Positions 52,338 through 61,944 of a DNA stretch of 64,000 bases are shown here, in pieces. The stretch spans positions 1,240,001 through 1,304,000 of the forward strand of contig NZ_CP089312.1 of NCBI RefSeq assembly GCF_021545335.1, in the 5' to 3' direction. The stretch's first letter is position 1, and each line of letters starts with the position of its first letter. The translations under genes and the position numbers were made by a program. The notes beneath the pieces are model-generated. The model did not search any database. It was given only the letters and a program-made list of their open reading frames with translations, and was not told the origin of the DNA. Source of the stretch: Streptomyces sp. GQFP. GTDB taxonomy: Bacteria; Actinomycetota; Actinomycetes; Streptomycetales; Streptomycetaceae.

Positions 52338-52984
52338 TGGCCTGGACACGTGAACAGATGGCCGCGCGTGCCGCGCGCGAGCTGCGCGACGGGCAGTACG
52401 TCAATCTCGGCATCGGGTTGCCGACGCTGATCCCCAACTACCTTCCTGCCGGGGTGGAGGTGATCCTGGAGTCGGAGAACGGCATCCTGGGCACCGGCCC
52501 CTACCCCACCGACGACCAGGTCGACCCCGACCTGATCAACGCCGGCAAGGAGACCGTGACCGTCCTGCCGGGGGCCTCCTTCTTCGACTCGGCGCTGTCC
52601 TTCGGGATGATCCGGGGCGGGCACATCGACGTCGCCGTGCTGGGCGCGATGCAGGTCTCGGCGGGCGGGGACCTGGCGAACTGGGCGATCCCGGGCAAGC
52701 TGATCACCGGGATCGGCGGCGCCATGGACCTCGTGCACGGGGCCCGCACGGTCATCGTCGTCATGACGCACACCGCGAAGGACGGCTCCCCGAAGATCCT
52801 GGAGCAGTGTGAACTCCCGCTCACCGGCAAGGCGTGTGTGAACCGGGTCATCACCGATCTGGGTGTTCTCGACGTCAACGAGGACGGCCTCGTGCTCGTC
52901 GAGACCGCGCCGGGCGTCACGGTCGAGGAGATCGTGACGAAGACCGCCGCGAAGGTCCGCATCCCCGAGGAGATCCAGCCATGA
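52337..52984 (+). CDS. pcaJ: 3-oxoadipate CoA-transferase subunit B
   Basis: 215 residues, beta subunit. The catalytic Glu is in [10 protein letters not shown] (near residue 48), and [20 protein letters not shown] is the family signature. Start and stop overlap both neighbours (TGATG and ATGA), so subunits should be made in equal amounts. Confidence 0.93.
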   Translation: MAWTREQMAARAARELRDGQYVNLGIGLPTLIPNYLPAGVEVILESENGILGTGPYPTDDQVDPDLINAGKETVTVLPGASFFDSALSFGMIRGGHIDVAVLGAMQVSAGGDLANWAIPGKLITGIGGAMDLVHGARTVIVVMTHTAKDGSPKILEQCELPLTGKACVNRVITDLGVLDVNEDGLVLVETAPGVTVEEIVTKTAAKVRIPEEIQP

Positions 52985-54201
52985 GCAGCGTGAGCCGTCT
53001 CAAGGACGTGTACATCGTCGACGCCGTCCGCACCCCGATCGGCCGCTACAACGGCGGCCTCTCCTCGGTGCGCCCGGACGACCTCGGCGCCCACGCCCTC
53101 CGCGCACTCCTCGCCCGCACCCCCGACCTGGACCCCTCCCGCATCGAGGACGTCTACTTCGGCAACGCCAACGGCGCCGGCGAGGAGAACCGCAACGTCG
53201 CCCGCATGGCCGGCCTCCTCGCAGGCCTGCCCACCTCCGTGCCGGGTGTCACCGTGAACCGGCTGTGCGCCTCCGGCCTCGAAGCCGTGATCCAGGCCGC
53301 CCGCGCCATCGCCCTCGGCGACGCCTCCATCGCCCTCGCCGGCGGCGTCGAGTCGATGACCCGTGCGCCGTACGTCCTGCCCAAGAACGACCGGCCCTTC
53401 CCCGCCGGGCACACCGAGCTGTACTCGACCACCCTCGGCTGGCGCATGACCAACCCCAAGATGGACCCGCAGTGGACCATCCCCCTGGGTGAGTCCGCCG
53501 AACTCATCGCCGACAAGCACAAGATCACCCGCGAGCAACAGGACGAATACGCCCTCGCCAGCCACCACAAGGCCGCCGCCGCACAGCAGGCGGGCCTGTT
53601 CGATGCCGAACTCGCCCCCGTGACCATCCCCCAGCGCAAGGGCGACCCGGTCGTCTTCGCCACCGACGAATGCGTCCGCACCGACGCTTCCCTCGCCGCG
53701 ATGGCCAAGCTGAAGCCGTCGTTCCGCACCGAGGGCGGCACGGTCACCGCGGGCAACGCCTCCCCTCTCAACGACGGCGCCGCCGCCCTCCTCCTCACCG
53801 ACGAGGAGGGCCTGAAGGCCACCGGCCGCGAGCCCCTCGCCCGGGTATCCGCGACCGGCGTGAACGCACTCGACCCGGACTACTTCGGCCTCGCCCCCGT
53901 CGAAGCCGTCAACCGCGCCCTCACCAAGGCCGGCAGAACATTCGCCGACCTCACCACCCTCGAACTCAACGAGGCGTTCGCCGCCCAGGTCCTCGGCTGC
54001 GTCGCCGAATGGCCCGAGTTCGACCCGGCGATCCTCAACACTCAGGGCGGGGCGATCGCCATCGGCCACCCGCTCGGCGCGTCCGGCGCTCGCCTCGCCG
54101 GTACCGTCGCCCACCAACTCGCCCGCCAGGGCACGGGAGTCGGTGTCGCCACCCTCTGCATCGGCGTGGGCCAGGGCCTCGCCCTCGTCCTCGAACGCTA
54201 G
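52981..54201 (+). CDS. pcaF: 3-oxoadipyl-CoA thiolase
   Basis: 406 residues. The active-site Cys is in [12 protein letters not shown] (near residue 90), His in [12 protein letters not shown] and a second Cys in [10 protein letters not shown]. It cleaves 3-oxoadipyl-CoA to succinyl-CoA and acetyl-CoA, the last pathway step. The start overlaps pcaJ by 4 nt; 9 nt separate its stop from pcaH. Confidence 0.93.
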   Translation: MSSVSRLKDVYIVDAVRTPIGRYNGGLSSVRPDDLGAHALRALLARTPDLDPSRIEDVYFGNANGAGEENRNVARMAGLLAGLPTSVPGVTVNRLCASGLEAVIQAARAIALGDASIALAGGVESMTRAPYVLPKNDRPFPAGHTELYSTTLGWRMTNPKMDPQWTIPLGESAELIADKHKITREQQDEYALASHHKAAAAQQAGLFDAELAPVTIPQRKGDPVVFATDECVRTDASLAAMAKLKPSFRTEGGTVTAGNASPLNDGAAALLLTDEEGLKATGREPLARVSATGVNALDPDYFGLAPVEAVNRALTKAGRTFADLTTLELNEAFAAQVLGCVAEWPEFDPAILNTQGGAIAIGHPLGASGARLAGTVAHQLARQGTGVGVATLCIGVGQGLALVLER

Positions 54202-54210
54202 GAACTCCCC

Positions 54211-54984
54211 ATGGCTCTCTCCCAGTCGGACATCGACATCGAGGTCGGCGACCTCCAGGACGCCTACGACAAGGCGGTCGCCGAAGGCGCCCCCGTACAG
54301 AACCATCCGCCGCGCGACTACGCCCCGTACCGCAGTTCGCTGCTGCGCTACCCGAAACAGCCGCTGGTCGCGGTGAACGGCGGGGACCCGGAGACGGTCG
54401 AGCTGTCGGGGCCGGTGTTCGGTGCCACCGACATCACCGACATCGACAGCGACCTCACCATCCAGCACCAGGGCGAGCCGCTCGGCGAGCGCATCACCGT
54501 CTCCGGACGGCTCCTCGACCGCAATGGGCGCCCCGTGCGCGGCCAGTTGATCGAGCTGTGGCAGGCCAACGCCTCCGGCCGATACGCGCATCTGCGGGAC
54601 CAGCACCCGGCGCCGCTCGACCCCAACTTCACCGGTGTGGGGCGGGTCCTGACGGATGATCAGGGACGGTACAAGTTCACGACGATCAAGCCGGGCGCGT
54701 ACCCGTGGCGCAACCACACCAACGCCTGGCGGCCCGCACACATCCACTTCTCGGTGTTCGGCACGGCGTTCACGCAGCGGCTCGTGACGCAGATGTACTT
54801 CCCGAACGACCCGCTGTTCCGCTACGACCCGATCCTGCGCTCGGTCACCGACGAGGCCGCCCGTGACCGGCTGGTCGCCCAGTACAACCACGACCTGTCC
54901 CAGCCCGAGTTCTCGCTCGGCTACGAGTGGGACATCGTCCTCGACGGTCCCTCCGCCACCTGGATCGAAGAAGGCCGCGACTGA
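54211..54984 (+). CDS. pcaH: Protocatechuate 3,4-dioxygenase beta subunit
   Basis: 257 residues, intradiol ring-cleavage dioxygenase. Iron-binding Tyr and His residues lie in YKFTTIKPGAYPWRNHTNAW and RPAHIHFSVFG. It opens protocatechuate to 3-carboxy-cis,cis-muconate together with PcaG. The stop overlaps pcaG (TGATG). Confidence 0.93.
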   Translation: MALSQSDIDIEVGDLQDAYDKAVAEGAPVQNHPPRDYAPYRSSLLRYPKQPLVAVNGGDPETVELSGPVFGATDITDIDSDLTIQHQGEPLGERITVSGRLLDRNGRPVRGQLIELWQANASGRYAHLRDQHPAPLDPNFTGVGRVLTDDQGRYKFTTIKPGAYPWRNHTNAWRPAHIHFSVFGTAFTQRLVTQMYFPNDPLFRYDPILRSVTDEAARDRLVAQYNHDLSQPEFSLGYEWDIVLDGPSATWIEEGRD

Positions 54985-55604
54985 TGAGCGTCTCCCAGAA
55001 GTCCCAGCTGTCCCCGACCGAGTCCCCGGAGTCCCCGGAGTCCCCGGAGCACCTTCTCCCCACCCCGTCCCACACCGTCGGCCCCTTCTACGGCTACGCG
55101 CTCCCCTTCCCCGAGGGCGAGCAGGTCGCGCCCAAGGGCCACCCGGACACGATCACCGTCCACGGGTACGTCCTGGACGGTGAGGGCAATCCGATCCCCG
55201 ACGCCCTGCTGGAGTTCTGGCAGGCGGCGCCCGACGGCTCCCTCACCGGCGCCCCCGGCTCCCTGCGCCGCAACCCGGTGACGGGCGGCCACCTGGGCCG
55301 CAACGGCACCGACTTCACGGGCTTCGGGCGGGTCGCCACGGACGCCGACGGCCACTTCGCGCTGTACACGCTGCCCCCGGGCAACGCCGGTCTGCCGTAC
55401 ATCAGCGTGTGCGTGTTCGCGCGCGGTCTGCTGCACCACCTGTACACGCGGGCGTATCTGGCGGACGGCGCCGACCCGCTGCTCGACTCCCTGTCGGCCG
55501 AGCGGCGCGCCACGCTGATCGCCGCCGAGGGCCTCCGGCGGACGTACCGTTTCGACATCCGCCTTCAGGGCGAGGGCGAGACGGTCTTCCTGGAGTTCGA
55601 GTGA
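54984..55604 (+). CDS. pcaG: Protocatechuate 3,4-dioxygenase alpha subunit
   Basis: 206 residues, same fold as PcaH but without the iron ligands (TPSHTVGPFYGYALPFPEGE, YVLDGEGNPIPDALLEFWQA). The N-terminal region has a short repeat of Glu-Ser-Pro (nucleotide unit TCCCCGGAG). The start is ATG 54984; the 3' end overlaps pcaB by GTGA. Confidence 0.92.
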   Translation: MSVSQKSQLSPTESPESPESPEHLLPTPSHTVGPFYGYALPFPEGEQVAPKGHPDTITVHGYVLDGEGNPIPDALLEFWQAAPDGSLTGAPGSLRRNPVTGGHLGRNGTDFTGFGRVATDADGHFALYTLPPGNAGLPYISVCVFARGLLHHLYTRAYLADGADPLLDSLSAERRATLIAAEGLRRTYRFDIRLQGEGETVFLEFE

Positions 55605-56956
55605 CACCACCTGCCGATGCCGCTACCGCCGACGACGCCGACACCGGCCTGCTCTCCCCCGGGTGGGCCGGTTCCCCGGCGGCCTCCGCGACGAGCGACA
55701 CCGCGTATCTACGGGCACTGCTGGACGCCGAGGCCGCGCTGACCCGTGCCCAGGCCGGGCTGGGGCTGGCTCCGGCGGAGGCGGCCACGACGGTCGACGC
55801 GGCAGCCGACTCCCCGGACACCTTCGACGTACGGTCGATCGCGCTGCGCGCCCGGTCCGGCGGCAACCCGGTGATCCCGCTGGTCGCGGACCTGACGGCG
55901 GCGGTCGGCGCGGAGTACGGCCCGTACGTCCACCGGGGTGCGACCAGCCAGGACATCCTGGACACGGCGACGATGCTGGTCGCCGCCCGCACTCTGGACC
56001 TGCTCCTCACGGACCTCGACCGCACCGCCCGTGCCCTCGCCCGGCTCGCCGCCGAGCACCGTGACACGGCGATGCCGGGCCGCACCCTCACCCAGCACGC
56101 CGTACCGACGACGTTCGGCCTGAAGGCGGCGGGCTGGCGCTCGCTGGTGCTGGACGCACGCGACCGTCTGACGGCCGTACGTCACGCACTCCCCGCCCAA
56201 CTCGGCGGCGCCGCAGGCACCTTGGCCGCGTTCGCCGCGTACGGAACCACTGACTCGCAGGCCCTGGTCGCCGCCTACGCCCGTGAACTCGGCCTCGCCG
56301 AACCGCTGTTGCCCTGGCACACCCTGCGCACCCCCGTCGCGGATCTCGCCGGAGCGCTCGCCCTCACGGCCGGAGCCCTCGGGAAGATCGCCGCCGACGT
56401 ACTCACCCTCGCCCGTACCGAGATCGCCGAGGTGTCCGAGGGCAGCGGCGGCGGTTCGTCCGCGATGCCGCACAAGGCAAATCCCGTACGGTCGACGCTG
56501 ATCGCGGCTGCCGCCCGGCGTGCACCACAGCTCGCAGCCACCCTGTACGGCGCTCTCGTCGCCGAGGACGAACGGCCGGCCGGCGCCTGGCACGCCGAGT
56601 GGGAGCCGCTCAGGGAGTTGCTGCGGACCGTCGGGGGCGCCGCCCTGGACGCCGCTGAACTGACCACGGGACTACGGGTTCACGCGGACACCATGCGCCA
56701 ACACCTGGGCCTCACCCACGGGCTGATCGTCTCCGAGCGGCTGGCCGCCGAACTCGCGCCCGTGCTGGGCCGGGCCCGCGCGAAGGCCCTGCTCACCGAA
56801 GTGGCCGCCCGTGCCTACACCGAGGGCCGATCGCTCGCCGAACTCCTCGCCGAGGAGCCGGAGTTGAAGGACCTCCCCCTCGACGACCTGACCGACCCCG
56901 CCCGTTACACCGGCTCCGCCGGAGACCTCACCGACCGTGCTCTGGAGCGACCGTGA
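55601..56956 (+). CDS. pcaB: 3-carboxy-cis,cis-muconate cycloisomerase
   Basis: 451 residues, fumarase/ASL superfamily, signature GGSSAMPHKANPVRS near residue 285. It makes 4-carboxymuconolactone. The GTG at 55601 overlaps pcaG's stop (GTGA), which decides the start over longer readings. The 3' end overlaps pcaL by GTGA. Confidence 0.92.
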   Translation: MTPPADAATADDADTGLLSPGWAGSPAASATSDTAYLRALLDAEAALTRAQAGLGLAPAEAATTVDAAADSPDTFDVRSIALRARSGGNPVIPLVADLTAAVGAEYGPYVHRGATSQDILDTATMLVAARTLDLLLTDLDRTARALARLAAEHRDTAMPGRTLTQHAVPTTFGLKAAGWRSLVLDARDRLTAVRHALPAQLGGAAGTLAAFAAYGTTDSQALVAAYARELGLAEPLLPWHTLRTPVADLAGALALTAGALGKIAADVLTLARTEIAEVSEGSGGGSSAMPHKANPVRSTLIAAAARRAPQLAATLYGALVAEDERPAGAWHAEWEPLRELLRTVGGAALDAAELTTGLRVHADTMRQHLGLTHGLIVSERLAAELAPVLGRARAKALLTEVAARAYTEGRSLAELLAEEPELKDLPLDDLTDPARYTGSAGDLTDRALERP

Positions 56957-58095
56957 CCGACAAGCTGCTGCACCACCGCGTCGAGGGCTCTGCCACCGCT
57001 CCCCCGCTGCTGCTCGGACCCTCGCTCGGGACGTCGTACGCCCTCTGGGACAAGGTGGCGCCCGAGCTGTCCGTCACGCATCGCGTGGTCCGCTGGGACC
57101 TGCCGGGGCACGGGGGTTCGGCGCCCGGGCTGATCGGGCCCGGGGCCACCGTCGGTGATCTCGCCGCGCTGGTCCTGGCGCTCGCCGACTCGCTCGGGAT
57201 CGCCCAATTCGCCTACGCGGGCGTGTCGTTGGGCGGTGCCGTCGGTCTGCACCTGGCCCTCCACCACCCGGAGCGGGTGTCCTCGCTCGCCGTGCTCTGC
57301 TCCTCGGCCCACTTCAACGGCAGCAAGCCGTGGGAGGAGCGGGCCGCGCTGGTGCGGAGCGAGGGGCTGGCCGGGCTCGCGGAGAGTGCCGACGCGCGCT
57401 GGTTCACGTCCGGGTTCACCGTGCCGGAGCTGGTGGCGGATCACCGGAACGCCGATCCTGACGCGTACGCCGCCTGCTGCGACGCGCTGGGCGCCTTCGA
57501 TCTGCGCGACCGGTTGACCGAGATCGGTGTGCCCACGCTGCTCGTCGCTGGGCGGCAGGACCCGGCCACTCCCCCGGCCCATCTGCGGGAGATCGCGGAC
57601 GCCGTGCCCGGCGCCACGCTCGTCGAGCTGCCGGGCGCCTCGCATCTGGCGGTCGCGCAGTGCCCGGAAGCCGTACTGGCCGCGCTGCGCCCGCACTTCG
57701 GGACGGTGCCCCTGCGGGGCATGGAGGTGCGGCGGCAGGTACTCGGCGACGCGCACGTGGACCGGGCCCAGTCGCGCCAGACGCCTTTCACGGCCCGTTT
57801 CCAGGACTTCATCTCGCGCTACGCGTGGGGCGAGATCTGGACCGATCCGACGCTCACCCGGCGCGAGCGCAGCATGATCACGCTCACCGCGCTGGTCGCG
57901 CACGGCCACTACGACGAGCTGGCGATGCATGTCCGGGCTGCTCGCCGCAACGGCCTCACCCCCGAGGAGATCGGCGCGGTGCTGCTCCAGACGGCCGTGT
58001 ACTGCGGGGTTCCGGCGGCCAACTCGGCGTTCGCGGCGGCGCAGCGCGTGCTGGCGGAGGAAGACAGCACAGAGGAGGACCGTACGGAAGGGTGA
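56953..58095 (+). CDS. pcaL: 3-oxoadipate enol-lactonase / 4-carboxymuconolactone decarboxylase fusion
   Basis: 380 residues. Residues 1-250 are an alpha/beta hydrolase with nucleophile in YAGVSLGGAV (enol-lactonase, PcaD). Residues about 265-375 are a carboxymuconolactone decarboxylase (PcaC: RYAWGEIWTDPTLTRRERSM, LTALVAHGHYDELAMHVRAA). The two steps are fused, as known in actinobacteria. The GTG start overlaps pcaB by 4 nt. Last gene of the operon. Confidence 0.94.
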   Translation: MTDKLLHHRVEGSATAPPLLLGPSLGTSYALWDKVAPELSVTHRVVRWDLPGHGGSAPGLIGPGATVGDLAALVLALADSLGIAQFAYAGVSLGGAVGLHLALHHPERVSSLAVLCSSAHFNGSKPWEERAALVRSEGLAGLAESADARWFTSGFTVPELVADHRNADPDAYAACCDALGAFDLRDRLTEIGVPTLLVAGRQDPATPPAHLREIADAVPGATLVELPGASHLAVAQCPEAVLAALRPHFGTVPLRGMEVRRQVLGDAHVDRAQSRQTPFTARFQDFISRYAWGEIWTDPTLTRRERSMITLTALVAHGHYDELAMHVRAARRNGLTPEEIGAVLLQTAVYCGVPAANSAFAAAQRVLAEEDSTEEDRTEG

Positions 58096-58159
58096 CCCTG
58101 CCGGTCGTAGTCCCAGCAGCATCTCGTACGTGCCTGCCTCCCGTGCCTACCGTGGAGGC

Positions 58160-58963
58160 ATGTCCACTGGTCATTCCACTGTTCTGATCACCGGCGCCAC
58201 CTCGGGGCTCGGCCGGTACGTCGCCTTCGAGCTGGTCCGTTCCGGGCACACCGTGCTCGCCCATGGGCGCGACCCCGGCCGCACCGAGCGGCTCGTCACC
58301 GAGCTGCGGACCGAGGGCGTGGCCGAGGGATTCGTCGCGGACCTGGCCTCGCTGGCCGCCGTACGGAAGCTGGGCGCCGAGGTCTCGGCCGCGCACCCGA
58401 GTCTCGACGTGCTCGTCAACAACGCGGGCGTCGGGGCCGGTCCGCGCGGCTCGGGACGTGAACTGAGCGCCGACGGGCACGAGTTGCGGCTCGCGGTGAA
58501 CTACCTCGCGCCGGTCGTCCTCACCCGCGCCCTGCTGCCGGCGCTGCGCGCGGGCGCGCCCTCGCGGATCGTGAACGTCGGCTCGGCCGGTCAGGCACCC
58601 CTCGATTTCACCGATCCCGAACTCACCCGCGGCTACAGCGGGACCACGGCGTACGTCCGCAGCAAGTTCGCGCTCGCCGCCCATACCTTCACCCTGGCCG
58701 AGGAGTTGGCGGCCCAGGACATCTCCGTCAACGTGCTGCACCCGGCCACCTACATGGACACCACGATGGTCCGCGAGGCCGGGGTCACCCCTTGGTCGAG
58801 CGTCGCCGACGGCGCGGCGGGCGTCCTCGCGCTGGTGACCCGGGAGTCGGGCAGCGGACGGTACTTCGACGGTACGAGCCCGGCGCGGGCGCACGAGGAG
58901 GCATACGACGAGGGTGTGCGGAGGCGCCTGGAGAAGGTCACGGAGCAGTTGCTCCGGGTGTGA
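58160..58963 (+). CDS. SDR-family oxidoreductase
   Basis: 267 residues. TGATSGLG near the N-terminus, NNAG near residue 91 and catalytic YxxxK in TAYVRSKFALAA. GTGGAGG precedes ATG 58160, 64 nt past pcaL. The retinol-dehydrogenase-like length and unusual C-terminal helix are shared with Streptomyces proteins of unknown substrate. Confidence 0.85.
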   Translation: MSTGHSTVLITGATSGLGRYVAFELVRSGHTVLAHGRDPGRTERLVTELRTEGVAEGFVADLASLAAVRKLGAEVSAAHPSLDVLVNNAGVGAGPRGSGRELSADGHELRLAVNYLAPVVLTRALLPALRAGAPSRIVNVGSAGQAPLDFTDPELTRGYSGTTAYVRSKFALAAHTFTLAEELAAQDISVNVLHPATYMDTTMVREAGVTPWSSVADGAAGVLALVTRESGSGRYFDGTSPARAHEEAYDEGVRRRLEKVTEQLLRV

Positions 58964-58987
58964 CCCACGTGCCGGGCGCCTCGTCGG

Positions 58988-61672
58988 TCAGCGCAGGCCC
59001 CGGCCCGTCTCCAGTACGTCCCGTGCCTGGGCCACCAGGCCGTCGGCGCCGCACGACTTGGCCAGGGTCAGGCCGCGTTGGATCTCGGCGACCGAGCGGG
59101 CGAGGATGCCGTACTCGACGCGGGCCGCCGCGTGTTCGTACTGGCAGGGTGACGCCTCCAGGTAGGCGACCGCCTGGGCGGCCAGCCGGACCGCCCGCTG
59201 GCCGGTCTCCAGGCTTGCCAGGCAGCGGAGGGCCTCGCCGATGGCGGTGTCCGTGCCGAAGCGTTCGGCGTGCCGGCGGGCGTCGGAGGCCAGTGTGGCG
59301 GCGCGGAGCGGGTCCTCCGTCGCCAGGGCGCGGGCGAGGTCGACGGCCCAGGTGGCGAGCACCGGGTTGTGGAAGCCCCGCGCGGTCGCCGCCTTCTCCG
59401 CGGCCTCAAGTTCGTTGATGCCCTCCTTGGTGCGGCCGACGGCGAGGAGCAACCGGCCGCGTACGGCGCGGGGTTCGGGCAACACGATGGTGGACGGGTA
59501 GGGCGGGGCGAAGCCGTACTGCTCGGCGACGGTCCAGGCCTCCTGGACATGACCGCGGGCGAGCAGCGTGTCGACGAGGTTGCAGGTCGCCGACCAGTAC
59601 AGGGGCAGGCCGCGCCCGACGCGTTCGGCGAGGCGCAGGGACTCGCGCAGGGAGGTCTCGGCCTCTCTGAGTCGGCCCCGCCTGCGGTGCCCGAGACCGA
59701 CGTACGCATGGGCGAGGGAGAGGTGGCCGCCGCTCCAGCCCGCCGCCTCGTAGGCGCGCAGGGCCTCGTTGTAGAGGGCCTCTGCGCGGTCGAGACGGTC
59801 CGTGTAGGCGTACGAGCAGGCCAGCATCAGCAGCAGTTCGATGCCCCACTCGGGGTCGGTCCAGCCGAGTCCGGGGGCGAGGCGGCCGTTGACGAGGGCG
59901 CGGTCGCACACCTCCACGACCTCCTCGGCGTTCTCGCCGTGGGCCATGGCGTCGAAGCCGCGCAGCATGAGCAGCGCACGCTCGGAGTTGTCCCGGCCGG
60001 TGCAGGGGCGGGCCAGCTCGGCGAGGCGCTCGGAGCGGCCCGGCGCGGGCGCGTCGCCCCCGTGGAGGCACTCCAGCATGAACTGCGCGCCCTGCAACCG
60101 CATACGGGCGGGGCCTGGTTGATGCCGGGTGGCCTCCTCCTCGACCGTGCGGACCGCTTCCTCCATCTGGTCGTTGTGCAGCAGGGCCTGGGAGAGGCGG
60201 ACGATCGCGTCGACCCGCAGGGCGCCCTCCAGGCCGGGCAGCGCGAGCGCCGTCTGGAGGTGTCCGATGGTGGTGGCGGGCGAGGTGAGGAGGGTGACGC
60301 AGCCCAGTTCGTAGAGGACGTGCGCGTGGCTCTCGGGGCGGGGCGGTTCCAGCAGGGCGCGTTCCAGACAGCTGCGGGCCGCGTCCGGGGCGCCGACCGC
60401 CTGGTGCTCGCGGGCCGCCTCGCGGAGCTGGTCGACGAGTTCCTCGTCGTCGTCCGGATAGACGTGCAGAAGGTGGTGCGAGGCCGCCGCGGCACCCTGC
60501 CCGGACTCGGTGACGACCTGAGCGGCGATGCCGTGCATGGCGGTGCGCATGCCGTCCGGGATGGAGTCGTAGACGGCGGTGGCGATCAGCGGGTGGACGA
60601 ACTCCAGCTCGCTGTCGGTGACCTGACCGGCCGTCAGGTCGGGTTCGGTGAGGATGCGTTCGGTGCAGAGGAGGTTGGCGCAGCGGTAGGCCTCGTTGGG
60701 ACCCAGGGTGGCCAGCCGGGCCACGAGGTCCACCCTGATGCCCGAGCCGAGAATGGCCGCGGCCTGGGCGAAGCGGGTGGCCGCGAGGCCCAGGTCCTGG
60801 AGACGGGCGACGAGGCCGCCGCCGCGCGCCGAGTTGTTGAGTTCGCGCAGGCTTCCGCAGGACGCCTCGACGGGGGCCAGTCCGGCGTCCTGGACCTTGG
60901 CGAGGAGTTCGACGGTCTCGTACGGGTTGCCTGCGGTGACCGCCCACACCTCGCGGCAGAACGGGCCGTCGGCGTGCGGGCCGAGGGTGGCGCGGGTGAG
61001 GCCGGCCGCGGCTGCCGGGGTCAGCGCGTCGAGCGCGGCGACGGGGCCCACCGCCGTCCTGGCGATCGCCTCCAGGTGGTCGGCGCGGTCGCCGGTGGCC
61101 TCGTCGGGCCTGCGGGCGACCACGACCAGGACGGACAGGTCGTCGAGCCGCTCGGCGAACGCGGCCAGCCAGCGCAGGGTTTCCTGGTCGGCCCAGTGGG
61201 CGTCGTCGATCAGCAGGACGAGCGGCCAGTCACGCTTGGCGAGCCGTCGTACGGCCGCGACCAGGCCGTCGCACACGCCCTGCGGGTCGGCCATGCGGTC
61301 GCCGGGCTCCGAGATGCCGAGGGCGGGGCCGGCGATGTCGTACCAGTCGCCCAGGTATTCGCGGGCCTCCTCCGGCATCAGCGACAGGAGCGCGGGCTGC
61401 AGCAGCTGTCGTACGACGTTGAAGGGGACCGACTTGAGGGTCTCGCCGCCGCGTGCCGACCACACTGTGCAGTTGCGCCGCTCGGCGATGCGCCGGGTTT
61501 CGGCCATCAGCGCGGTCTTGCCGAGGCCCGCCTCGCCGGTGAGGAGCAGCAGGCTGCCCGAGGAGGCGGCGTCGGCGCACAGGGCGTCGATCGCCCGCTC
61601 GGCGGCGGCGAGTTGTGTGTCGCGCTCCCACAGGGCGGCAGAACCGGCCGTCCCGGGCCGTTCCTCCGTCAT
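58988..61672 (-). CDS. Large STAND-type ATPase with TPR-like region (LAL-like, no LuxR HTH)
   Basis: 894 residues. Walker A GEAGLGKTALM near residue 45; Walker B LVLLIDDAHWAD near 150. The remainder is TPR-like helices, as in large ATP-binding regulators of the LuxR family. The expected C-terminal LuxR helix-turn-helix is missing: the protein ends AQARDVLETGRGLR. It may act as an anti-regulator, a sensor partner, or a truncated regulator. ATG 61672 is chosen; longer readings add a non-family N-terminus. Confidence 0.8.
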   Translation of the reverse strand: MTEERPGTAGSAALWERDTQLAAAERAIDALCADAASSGSLLLLTGEAGLGKTALMAETRRIAERRNCTVWSARGGETLKSVPFNVVRQLLQPALLSLMPEEAREYLGDWYDIAGPALGISEPGDRMADPQGVCDGLVAAVRRLAKRDWPLVLLIDDAHWADQETLRWLAAFAERLDDLSVLVVVARRPDEATGDRADHLEAIARTAVGPVAALDALTPAAAAGLTRATLGPHADGPFCREVWAVTAGNPYETVELLAKVQDAGLAPVEASCGSLRELNNSARGGGLVARLQDLGLAATRFAQAAAILGSGIRVDLVARLATLGPNEAYRCANLLCTERILTEPDLTAGQVTDSELEFVHPLIATAVYDSIPDGMRTAMHGIAAQVVTESGQGAAAASHHLLHVYPDDDEELVDQLREAAREHQAVGAPDAARSCLERALLEPPRPESHAHVLYELGCVTLLTSPATTIGHLQTALALPGLEGALRVDAIVRLSQALLHNDQMEEAVRTVEEEATRHQPGPARMRLQGAQFMLECLHGGDAPAPGRSERLAELARPCTGRDNSERALLMLRGFDAMAHGENAEEVVEVCDRALVNGRLAPGLGWTDPEWGIELLLMLACSYAYTDRLDRAEALYNEALRAYEAAGWSGGHLSLAHAYVGLGHRRRGRLREAETSLRESLRLAERVGRGLPLYWSATCNLVDTLLARGHVQEAWTVAEQYGFAPPYPSTIVLPEPRAVRGRLLLAVGRTKEGINELEAAEKAATARGFHNPVLATWAVDLARALATEDPLRAATLASDARRHAERFGTDTAIGEALRCLASLETGQRAVRLAAQAVAYLEASPCQYEHAAARVEYGILARSVAEIQRGLTLAKSCGADGLVAQARDVLETGRGLR

Positions 61673-61832
61673 CCCGCTACCTCCCCGGTATCGCCTGAAC
61701 GACGTACAGAACTTGAGACTAGCCGTCCGGCTGCCGAAGTGGAGGCGGGTCCGCGCAGGTGTTGCCGGGACGAGTGACAGGGAGTACGGCAGGGCGACGC
61801 CGCGGGCCCGCCACCAGGCGTCGTGAAAGTTA

Positions 61833-61869
61833 TTGACAGTCAACACCCCCTGAAATGAAGCTAATTTTC
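61833..61869 (+). promoter_or_regulatory. Candidate promoter/operator before the MFS-anmK pair
   Basis: TTGACA at 61833 and the partly palindromic GAAATGAAGCTAATTTTC (61852-61869) stand out in this G/C-rich region. A GAAA...TTTC shape is reminiscent of RpiR/MurR-type sites for cell-wall amino-sugar genes, but the match is loose. The rest of the 272-nt region shows no gene. Confidence 0.35.
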
Positions 61870-61944
61870 CGTCGCGGCGGGCGCGCATCCGCCCCTTGAC
61901 GCGCCCCCTCGACCGCCCCGCCCGCGCCCCCGGAAAGGACCTCC

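Noticed and set aside
58988..59100. LuxR helix-turn-helix at the end of the giant ATPase
   Set aside because: I looked for the LTPREREV-type motif in the 3' end in all frames and saw none.
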